A stretch of 16,758 nucleotides of DNA, from positions 1 to 16,758 of the forward strand of contig JAOZVK010000058.1 in the NCBI GenBank assembly GCA_029938185.1, written 5' to 3'. The DNA is from Bacteroidales bacterium (GTDB lineage: Bacteria > Bacteroidota > Bacteroidia > Bacteroidales > JAOZVK01). The position numbers and the translations under genes were made by a program. Under the pieces are notes generated by a model. The model did no database searches and was not told the DNA's origin. It saw only the letters and a list, made by a program, of their open reading frames with translations. Shown here piece by piece: positions 9,039 to 14,931 of the stretch; position 1 is the first letter of the stretch; every line of letters starts with the position of its first letter.

Positions 9039-10418
9039 TTACATTCCAATAAGTTGTAATCTTTTTTTGTCTATTAAATCAATATTATTAAATAAACTTG
9101 GTATAGATAAAAGTTTGTTTATATCTCTTTTGTTATTGTGAAATTTATTATTATACTCATTTCTTATACTGTGTGCAATTTCTATATTTTTTATTTTATC
9201 ACTTTTGTTAATCCATTTTTTTGATAATCTTTTTTTAAGTTTGTTGTAAATTTTATGATTATTTATTTTATAATAATTTAAACCTGAAATACACAAAAAT
9301 TTTGAATCCTTTTTTTGCATTGAAATATCTAATTTTGTAACTATGCATTGTTTTAATTCTTTGTTGGTACAAATGGTTTTTATATTAGATATGTTAATTT
9401 GTTCCTTTATGTCATTATTAGATTGTTTTGAATTGTCTATCAATTTATAATTTTGTCTATTAAACAGATTTATAAAGTTAGTTAATTTGTCCTTTGTTTT
9501 TTCATCAACTGACAAAATTTTACTTAGTTTTTTTTCTATTTTATTTGAAATTTCTTTTTTTATTTTTTCTGCATTATAATCATTAATTATTTTTTTAAAC
9601 TCATTTAATTTAAAATAAAACTTTTTTCTATCTTTTTTATATTGCTTGTTTTTGTTTCCATTATCATAATCTTTTGAGTTTGGTTTTAGATTTGACCAAT
9701 AAGCTTGATTAGTTCCATTTAATAAAATTTCTTTTTCTTTAGTGTTTAAGTTATCATGTTTAATAGAATTGTCATACATTAGTAATTCATTGAAAGTTTT
9801 TATAAGAAGTGTACCTAAACTTTTTAGTTTATCAATATTTAATAAATCTGTAAGGTTTTTTATTCCAATATTTTTAAGGTGTTCCATCTTTATAACTTTT
9901 ATCTCAAAACGGAATATATTAGAATTTTTTTTAAATTGTAAACCCTTATCATAAATTTTAACATAATATCTACTTTTTTCAAATTCTTTAAAATATCCTT
10001 TTCCATTATAAGTTTTAATACTTGCCTCTTTACTTTTATAGTTTATTATATTTTTCTTAATAATATCCTTTGGAGGTTTTGATGTATCAATATTTACTCC
10101 AAATTCAATATTATTGATAGGTACATGATAAGGATTTAAATCAAATTTTTTATACAAGTCAATAATAACATTTAGTAAATCTTTGAATAAAAAATCATTA
10201 TGATTATGTAATCCATTGTTACTATATTTATGTAAACTACCTTTTAAATTGAAATATTTACTATCAATAATTTCAAATTTAATATCCTGATATTTAGCTA
10301 CTTGTTTATGTATTTCGCCTGTTTTATTTTTTACAAAGCTTTCAAATTCTAAATATTCATTTTTTAAAATTTTGTCAATACCTACTAAACAACCTATTGA
10401 TTTTATAAAGTCAATCAT
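9039..10418 (-). CDS. Replication-initiator-like protein
   Basis: A 459-aa protein, the largest in the element. Its N-terminal half has the motif order I associate with Rep_trans and filamentous-phage gene II/X initiators: INNIEFGVNI (101-110), SRYYVKIYDKG (149-159), IFRFEIKV (168-175) and LKNIGIKNLTDLL (181-193). Such proteins nick the origin for rolling-circle replication; Tyr151, Tyr152 or Tyr156 are candidate nucleophiles. An H-x-H occurs at 71-73, but it does not look like a classic HUH motif. The middle is lysine-rich. The C-terminal part (about 363-459), with FLCISGLNYY and EIAHSIRNEY, resembles a tail I recall from Bacteroidota element proteins. It starts 27 bp after the frameshifted gene and is probably co-transcribed with the HTH gene. 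The family call is moderately secure; the activity is inferred. Confidence 0.6.
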   Translation of the reverse strand: MIDFIKSIGCLVGIDKILKNEYLEFESFVKNKTGEIHKQVAKYQDIKFEIIDSKYFNLKGSLHKYSNNGLHNHNDFLFKDLLNVIIDLYKKFDLNPYHVPINNIEFGVNIDTSKPPKDIIKKNIINYKSKEASIKTYNGKGYFKEFEKSRYYVKIYDKGLQFKKNSNIFRFEIKVIKMEHLKNIGIKNLTDLLNIDKLKSLGTLLIKTFNELLMYDNSIKHDNLNTKEKEILLNGTNQAYWSNLKPNSKDYDNGNKNKQYKKDRKKFYFKLNEFKKIINDYNAEKIKKEISNKIEKKLSKILSVDEKTKDKLTNFINLFNRQNYKLIDNSKQSNNDIKEQINISNIKTICTNKELKQCIVTKLDISMQKKDSKFLCISGLNYYKINNHKIYNKLKKRLSKKWINKSDKIKNIEIAHSIRNEYNNKFHNNKRDINKLLSIPSLFNNIDLIDKKRLQLIGM

Positions 10419-10445
10419 AATTATTTGTTATTAGTTAATTTGTTC

Positions 10446-10872
10446 TTATGTTTGAACATTGTTATTATCTTTAATTGCTTGGTTTTTTAAATTATTTAAA
10501 CTATCATAAAATAGATTGTTTCCATTTAATAAATCATAACATAGTTGTTTATTATTATTTTTTTGTCCTTTAACTATATATATATCAATTACTTTATTTG
10601 TAATTAAAATTAAAACAGCATCCATTGTATTTTTTACGTTTCCATATAAATAATTATATTTTGAGTGTGGAATATTTAAATCAAATATTTCTTTATTATT
10701 TATATAAAATACCTTTGATTTATTATTATACTGAAAAATAAGATTTCCATTTTTATTCCATTAATTTTTCAAAAGGAGTGTAATATTTAGTCTTTTCATT
10801 ACATTGGTAAAATCTTTTATTAGATTTACTTTTATGTGTGTATTCTATTGAGTAATAATGTGTTAATTCCAT
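10446..10872 (-). pseudogene. Frameshifted unknown gene between HTH and rep
   Basis: An ATG at 10870-10872 overlaps the stop of the HTH gene (TAATG), suggesting translational coupling. It opens a frame of 39 codons (MELTHYYSIEYTHK...) that stops near 10755. The next frame is then open to the TAA at 10446-10448, encoding about 105 residues with FQYNNKSKVFYINN and ending NVQT, but it has no start codon. The total span is 427 bp, 3 x 142 + 1, so removing one base near 10758-10764 gives one 141-aa protein that reads smoothly through FEKLWNKNGNLIF. I do not recognise the product. It could be a recent mutation, an assembly error in an A/T run, or less likely recoding. Confidence 0.7.
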
Positions 10873-11171
10873 TAGTTTTTATTTTGATTAGTTGTTACAT
10901 AATTAATAGCCTCGTTTTCAAGTTGTTCCGATGTTTTAACAGGATTTCTCAGAAGCCATTTTTCTATATCAACAAGTTTAAAAAAAATCATTTTACCGTT
11001 TGGTTTAGAGTAGTTTATCTTATTTTGAGAAGTCAATTTATATGCATAACTTTGACTTATACCTGCATACTTGCAAAATTCATTTAAAGTCAAAACATTC
11101 TTTTGCCCAAGAAATAATTTTTCAATATTATCTAATTTCGTTTCTAATTTTTTATAATTGTTTTTATCCAT
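10872..11171 (-). CDS. Excisionase-like HTH protein
   Basis: A 99-aa protein. Residues 25-75 form a MerR-type/HTH_17 fold: NVLTLNEFCKYAGISQSYAY, then a helix and a KMIFFKLVDIEKWLL wing and helix. This is the usual pattern of excisionases and small regulators of integrative elements. The first 20 residues look like a short coiled coil. The start at 11171 is chosen over the upstream ATG at 11249 because a strong Bacteroidota promoter lies between them (11224-11255), which would leave the longer version untranscribed at its 5' end. It is the first gene of the putative HTH-unknown-rep operon. Its likely role is control of excision, replication, or both. Confidence 0.8.
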   Translation of the reverse strand: MDKNNYKKLETKLDNIEKLFLGQKNVLTLNEFCKYAGISQSYAYKLTSQNKINYSKPNGKMIFFKLVDIEKWLLRNPVKTSEQLENEAINYVTTNQNKN

Positions 11172-11223
11172 TTTGTATATATTTATATAAGTATATATTA
11201 TGCTGTATGTTTTACAACATATG

Positions 11224-11255
11224 CAAACGTAGGTAAACAAAAACAACATTCCAAA
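11224..11255 (-). promoter_or_regulatory. Bacteroidota promoter for the HTH-rep operon
   Basis: On the minus strand, TTTG (11255-11252) and TACGTTTG (11231-11224) are 20 nt apart, the same geometry as the CRISPR leader promoter. Transcription would start near 11217, about 46 nt before the ATG at 11171. This supports the shorter start for the HTH gene. Confidence 0.7.
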
Positions 11256-11430
11256 TTATTTTAATATATTTTTTCTTGTTTTTTTTATGTTTCTTGTTTT
11301 TTATGTTTATAAGTTATATAATAAGCTGATTATCTGTATATATTGACTTTATTATGTGTTTATAATTTTTTATTTTTATTTTGTTAATATTTATTAATTA
11401 TTAAATATTTGAATATATATATATCTGAAT

Positions 11431-11450
11431 ATTAAACAATAATGTTTAAT
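11431..11450. repeat. Inverted repeat in control region
   Basis: ATTAAAC at 11431-11437 and GTTTAAT at 11444-11450 are perfect inverted heptamers with a 6-nt loop. The 13-mer at 11438-11450 recurs at 9018-9030 in the gap just downstream of the rep-like gene, so it may be a shared protein-binding site. In such AT-rich DNA chance is a real alternative. Confidence 0.35.
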
Positions 11451-11526
11451 TTATCATTTATATTTTAAGATTAGTAAAACTTTAATATTATAATAATATA
11501 ATGGATAAATATTATATATAATCAAT

Positions 11527-11564
11527 AAAAAAAACCTCCTCAAATTATATTATGAGAAGGTTTT
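11527..11564 (-). terminator. Intrinsic terminator of integrase operon
   Basis: On the minus strand a 12-bp stem (11564-11553 with 11542-11531), with one G-U wobble and a 10-nt loop, runs into eight consecutive U (11534-11527). It lies about 130 bp downstream of the 91-aa gene and separates that operon from the HTH-rep operon. Read on the plus strand the stem has a mismatch and only four T, so it acts best leftward. Confidence 0.8.
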
Positions 11565-11597
11565 AATGTAAATACTAATATTATAAATATATATAAC

Positions 11598-11633
11598 ATT
11601 AGCTATATATGCAATATTAGCTATATATGCAAT
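11598..11633. repeat. Perfect 18-bp tandem repeat
   Basis: The unit ATTAGCTATATATGCAAT occurs at 11598-11615 and again at 11616-11633 without a gap. It may be an iteron-like or operator site near the rep operon; two copies are few for an iteron origin. Confidence 0.75.
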
Positions 11634-11690
11634 ATTTGAAAAATACTAAAATCATACTGTTTTTATTTTATAAATGAATAACTTAATAAA

Positions 11691-11966
11691 TTAATTTGAT
11701 GTTTTGATAATATTGATAATTCCGTACCCTGTTTTGAATTGATAAGTAAAACACCATACATTTTTTATTTCATCAATTGGTTTAGGTGCAAATTCTTTTA
11801 ACCGTTCCGGTAGTTCTTTAATGAATAATTGCTTTGTTTTAGTTCCTATATACCTTACATTTAATTGTTTTGCCCATTTTAAAACAGCCTCGTTTTCGTT
11901 TGGAGCAGTTAGTTGGTCAATGTATGTACCACCTCTAAAATCCATTATAAAAGTGTATAAATTCAT
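11691..11966 (-). CDS. Hypothetical 91-aa protein
   Basis: I do not recognise this protein with certainty. It starts MNLYTFIMDFRGGTY, followed by a possible helix (ENEAVLKWAKQL, 24-35), then a basic stretch and a strand-rich C-terminus with VWCFTYQF. No signal peptide or membrane segment is seen. The size and the pattern of short strand, helix and strands suggest a small compact alpha/beta domain. It begins 17 bp after the stop of the membrane protein gene and is the last gene before the terminator, so it is probably the third gene of the integrase operon. Better codon balance than the flanking noncoding DNA and a tight operon position support it as real. Confidence 0.7.
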   Translation of the reverse strand: MNLYTFIMDFRGGTYIDQLTAPNENEAVLKWAKQLNVRYIGTKTKQLFIKELPERLKEFAPKPIDEIKNVWCFTYQFKTGYGIINIIKTSN

Positions 11967-11983
11967 ATTATTAGTATTTTAAG

Positions 11984-12436
11984 TTACTTATATCCTTTGC
12001 CTTTATTACTGTGATTTTCTCCTTTAAAATCAATTTTCTTTTTTAAATGTTTTAGCTGGTTTTCTATTTTTTTTAATATTTTTTTGTCGCTTGGTTCTTT
12101 TTGTCTTTTGTTATGTAGTTTATCATATTCCTTTTTAAGCTTATCATATTTTTCTTTTGCAGATTGTCGGCGTTTTTCGTTTGAATGTTTTTCGTTTTTG
12201 CCACTTTGTTTTTTATTATCAGTATGTTCAACTTGTTTAGTTTGTTCAATCTGCTTATTTAGTTGATTATTTATAACTAAAGGTTTTAGCATGTTATTAA
12301 TTACAAAAAACAAAATTATTGTTATTGCCACTAATTTAAATATAAATAATATTATTTTACCAATTGTTATATTTTTATTTTTCTTAACTGTCTTACTTGC
12401 TATTACTATGTTTTTGGATTTTAACGTATTAATCAT
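11984..12436 (-). CDS. Membrane-anchored lysine-rich coiled-coil protein
   Basis: A 150-aa protein of unknown function. A basic N-terminus (residues 1-22) is followed by one hydrophobic segment (about 25-47, GKIILFIFKLVAITIILFFV), a Gln/Lys-rich linker, and a highly charged helical region (about 88-136) with heptad-like repeats (KEKYDKLKKEYDKLHNK). The tail is Lys/Gly rich. This is the layout of a single-pass inner-membrane protein with a coiled coil, but lysine on both sides of the membrane segment leaves topology unclear. It starts 19 bp after the integrase stop, so it is likely in the same transcript. Small membrane proteins are common in ssDNA-phage and plasmid modules, but that link is only suggestive. 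Confidence 0.75.
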   Translation of the reverse strand: MINTLKSKNIVIASKTVKKNKNITIGKIILFIFKLVAITIILFFVINNMLKPLVINNQLNKQIEQTKQVEHTDNKKQSGKNEKHSNEKRRQSAKEKYDKLKKEYDKLHNKRQKEPSDKKILKKIENQLKHLKKKIDFKGENHSNKGKGYK

Positions 12437-12455
12437 AATTTTTATTTTTAAATTG

Positions 12456-13568
12456 TTATTTTTCTATATCAATATTTATTTCTGGTAGGTTTTCAACTGC
12501 TTTATTCATTAAACTATCTACAATTTTTGCATATATCTGTGTGTGTTTTAGGTTTTTATGTCCTAATAGTTTTGATACTGTTTGAAGATCCGCCCCTGTT
12601 TTGTCTTTATGGATTAATAAATTCGTTGCAAAGGAATGTCTTGCAACATGAAAAGTTAAATCTTTATTTATTTTAGAATCCTTACACCATTTTTTTAAAT
12701 GTATATTCGTATGTCCTACACTATTATAAATATTAAATACAAATTTTTCAGGTTCTTTTTTTTCTCCTATTAATTTTTTTGCTGTCTCATTTAGTTTTAT
12801 TTGTATTGGTTCTTTAGTTTTTTGTTGGTTTATTTCAACAAAAAGACTTTTTTTATTGTTTATTTCTTTTTCATGTATTTTATTCCACGTTAAATTTTTT
12901 ATATCAATATGTCTTAAGCCAGTATTACAAGCAAATAAAAACGCCTTTTTAACATCGTTATTCTTACATTTTGTATTTGCAAGTATCTGAATTTCTGATA
13001 TTGTAAGGTATATTGTTTGTTTTGTTGTTTTTTTAGGATTACTTATATTGATAGTAGGATTTCTTATTATAATTTCATTTTTTACAGCTTGTTTAAAAAT
13101 TGTTTTTAAACGTGCAAAATAACTGTGTGGTGTGGAATATGATAACTCAGTACTGTTTACTAAATATTGTTTAAAACTTTCTATCAAATTACTATCTATT
13201 TCTCCAATTTTAATAGTTTCTTTATTCAAAAATATTTTAAAATGTTTAATAACTCCTTTGTAATATAATTTAGCCGATTTTCCTTTATATTTTTCAATGT
13301 AATTATTAGCAAATATAAAAAAATCAGTTTTTTGTTTAAAAACAGTATTAAAATTATATTGTGAATTACTTAATTCAATTTGTCGCTTTGCACTTATATT
13401 TTCTGCTAATTTTATATTTTCTTTATTTTGATTTCTTATTTCAGGCGTTTTAGGTTTATCAATAATATATAATTTTAAAAATTCATATTTTCTTTGTCCA
13501 TTGTGATAAATATCTAAATAAAAAGATTTTTTACCTTTTAACTGTTTTTTTCTTAGTTTTACACTCAT
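12456..13568 (-). CDS. Tyrosine recombinase (integrase)
   Basis: A 370-aa site-specific recombinase with the three usual parts: an N-terminal arm-binding-type domain (about 1-70), a SAM-like core-binding domain (about 80-170) and the catalytic domain (about 185-360). Catalytic residues are visible: Arg219 in TGLRHIDI, probable Lys250, His307 and Arg310 in HVARH, His337 in LLGHKN and Tyr346 in HTQIYAKI. All are present, so the enzyme should be active. Length fits the Bacteroidota integrase family. It lies 200 bp from the right junction, as expected for an integrase next to its att site. It should cut and rejoin within the 12-14 bp core shared by the CRISPR repeat and the element. It leads a three-gene operon ending at the 11527-11564 terminator. 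Confidence 0.95.
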   Translation of the reverse strand: MSVKLRKKQLKGKKSFYLDIYHNGQRKYEFLKLYIIDKPKTPEIRNQNKENIKLAENISAKRQIELSNSQYNFNTVFKQKTDFFIFANNYIEKYKGKSAKLYYKGVIKHFKIFLNKETIKIGEIDSNLIESFKQYLVNSTELSYSTPHSYFARLKTIFKQAVKNEIIIRNPTINISNPKKTTKQTIYLTISEIQILANTKCKNNDVKKAFLFACNTGLRHIDIKNLTWNKIHEKEINNKKSLFVEINQQKTKEPIQIKLNETAKKLIGEKKEPEKFVFNIYNSVGHTNIHLKKWCKDSKINKDLTFHVARHSFATNLLIHKDKTGADLQTVSKLLGHKNLKHTQIYAKIVDSLMNKAVENLPEINIDIEK

Positions 13569-13768
13569 GTTTTGTTACTTTAGTTATACTTATTTGTCTT
13601 TTGATTGCACAAAGTAACAAAAAATGTAACATAGTAACAAATTAGAAACAAAAAAAACCATAATAAAGTACAAACAAGTGCAAATATATTGATGTTAATA
13701 GTATGTTTACAGCTCATTATGCAAACATAGTCAAACAAAAGAAAATATAATAATATTTATGATGTTTC
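13569..13768. other. Right end of element, att and promoter region
   Basis: This 200-bp gene-free end holds AGTAACAA motifs at 13572-13579 (minus), 13613-13620 and 13633-13640 (plus), and the right copy of the 22-bp repeat. Candidate -7 boxes for the integrase on the minus strand are TATATTTG (13688-13681) and TATGTTTG (13729-13722); neither has a clear TTTG partner 20 nt upstream. Overlap of promoter and arm sites would permit feedback control by the integrase. Confidence 0.5.
13633..13654 (+). repeat. Right copy of 22-bp terminal direct repeat
   Basis: It matches 7756-7777 at 21 of 22 positions, same orientation. It contains the AGTAACAA motif, which also occurs 20 bp to its left. Confidence 0.6.
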
Positions 13769-13782
13769 TGGAATTGAAACAT
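13763..13782. other. attR: recombination core at right junction
   Basis: TGTTTC (13763-13768) and GAAACA (13776-13781) are perfect inverted hexamers around the 7-bp centre TGGAATT (13769-13775). Two inverted recombinase sites around a 6-8 bp overlap is the classic tyrosine recombinase core. The centre and right arm are the 3' end of the CRISPR repeat. The left arm is contributed by the element and differs from the repeat (CCGTAT). Confidence 0.75.
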
Positions 13783-14045
13783 TGTAATACGAATCATATT
13801 TACTCCTGATAAACTCATTTTAATTGAACCGTATTGGAATTGAAACGTTGTTTTTTTATCAAAAATAGAATATATGTTAGAAATTTTAATTGAACCGTAT
13901 TGGAATTGAAACAAAGAACAAAGTAAAAAACTACAAAAACTGGTAGGAATTTTAATTGAACCGTATTGGAATTGAAACTTAGTTATGGAAATCATCCAGC
14001 TAATAATAATTCTTTATTTTAATTGAACCGTATTGGAATTGAAAC
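13769..14045 (+). CRISPR. Leader-distal remainder of the CRISPR array
   Basis: It starts with a 12-bp repeat remnant (13769-13780), then four spacers (13781-13816, 13847-13882, 13913-13948, 13979-14015) and four full repeats (13817-13846, 13883-13912, 13949-13978, 14016-14045). Repeats are identical to those of the main array. The last repeat is not degenerate and no further repeat follows. Lacking the leader, these units depend on read-through across the 6-kb element. Confidence 0.97.
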
Positions 14046-14243
14046 TTCATCAGCTAATTCATAAGCTTTAGCGGGTAACTTTGGTATAAACAAAGGACAC
14101 TTCTAACAGGTAAAATACAATATCACATGAGACATTAAAAACTGCCTAATTACTTGATAATTTGTTTTTCGCACCATTCATCAAGAATGAATAAGTAATA
14201 AAACTGAGGCTACACGTATAGTATTGACATTATTATATTTTTT

Positions 14244-14286
14244 GACAGGATTTACAGGATTAACAGGATTGATTTTTATCCTGTTA
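14244..14286. repeat. GACAGGATT-type dispersed palindrome
   Basis: Three linked AGGATT units are followed by a perfect 9-bp stem, TAACAGGAT (14261-14269) with ATCCTGTTA (14278-14286). The same stem sequence is found inside the foldback at 224-369, so the CRISPR locus is flanked by members of one repeat family. Confidence 0.65.
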
Positions 14287-14825
14287 CGAAATACCTGATA
14301 AACAAGACTATCCAACTTCTGAAGGGTAGCCTTCATCAATTCCTTATTTAAAAAAAAATATTAAAATCAAATATATATTATACCTTTGTGCCATAAAGTT
14401 TATTACCTATTAAAATAAACAAAATCTATGAGAACTCCAAATAAAAGGCTATAAAAGGCTATAAAGTATAGGTTAAGGTTTTAGAGCTATTTCTAAAAAC
14501 TAAAAATTTATAAATTATAATCACCAAAAATAAAGTTTGCTTTATGAAATCAAACTTTTCTTTAATTCTTTATTCATTAAATATTTAATGAACTGTAAGG
14601 ACGTTTCTTTTTTTAACTCTCTTAACAATTTACTTTTTCAAGCTAATTAATAATTGCATAAATACAATGTTTATCAAAAAGTATCTCAATAAATATGCAT
14701 TATACAATAATGTTTATTTCCTAAAACACAGTTGATTATATATTAAATGTAAGCAATATAAATCAGGTCGAGAATTAGGCTCATAAAGCTTATTTATATA
14801 CAAATTTATTTCGGCTTTTCAATTG

Positions 14826-14853
14826 ACAGATAATCAATTACAGATAATCAATT
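14826..14853. repeat. 14-bp tandem repeat upstream of MATE gene
   Basis: ACAGATAATCAATT is repeated exactly twice (14826-14839, 14840-14853), followed by ACAG. It lies about 80 bp upstream of the exporter start; an operator is possible but not shown. Confidence 0.6.
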
Positions 14854-14931
14854 ACAGTAAATATTTTTAGCGTAAGCAACATAACAAGGCTCGAAAAGCC
14901 TAAAGTTTAGATATTTTTTAATAATAATATA

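Larger units (their letters stand above)
11256..11690. other. Non-coding control region of the element
   Basis: This AT-rich gap separates the two minus-strand operons. It holds an inverted repeat ATTAAAC/GTTTAAT (11431-11450), a terminator (11527-11564) and a perfect 18-bp tandem repeat (11598-11633). With a rep-like gene next door, a replication origin here is possible but unproven. Confidence 0.45.
7708..13768. mobile_element. Integrated element inserted in a CRISPR repeat
   Basis: A 6061-bp AT-rich block interrupts the array. It encodes a tyrosine recombinase beside its right end, an excisionase-like HTH protein, a replication-initiator-like protein and several small proteins, all on the minus strand. 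A 14-bp direct repeat (7696-7709 and 13769-13782) bounds it, and deletion of one copy plus the element restores the array. No capsid, Zot-like, relaxase or type IV secretion gene was recognised. It is best described as an integrative element with a plasmid- or ssDNA-phage-like replication gene; whether it is a phage, satellite or mobilisable element is open. Confidence 0.88.
14046..14931. other. Intergenic region between CRISPR and MATE gene
   Basis: There are no convincing genes over 886 bp. It contains a GACAGGATT-type repeat (14244-14286), a TACCTTTG -7-like box (14381-14388) without a clear -33 partner, a 10-bp tandem TAAAAGGCTA near 14443-14462, and a 14-bp tandem ACAGATAATCAATT at 14826-14853. 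A short AGGCT/AGCCT hairpin lies near 14887-14901, just before the exporter gene. Confidence 0.5.

Noticed and set aside
11172..11249. Upstream extension of the HTH gene from an ATG at 11249
   Set aside because: The promoter boxes at 11224-11255 lie inside it, and the extra residues are a Cys/Tyr-rich non-conserved-looking stretch. The start at 11171 is preferred.
7708..13768. Calling the element a complete prophage
   Set aside because: No capsid, portal, tail or assembly ATPase is recognised, and a terminase-small-subunit-like HTH domain alone is not enough.
14381..14388. TACCTTTG as the promoter of the MATE gene
   Set aside because: It lies about 540 bp upstream of the start codon and has no TTTG partner at the right spacing, so it is listed only as a -7-like box.
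14477..14505. GTTTTAGAGCTA, like the start of a type II CRISPR repeat or guide scaffold
   Set aside because: It is a single 12-bp match within a short TTTTAGA/TCTAAAA hairpin. No cas9, second repeat or anti-repeat is nearby, so it is coincidence.
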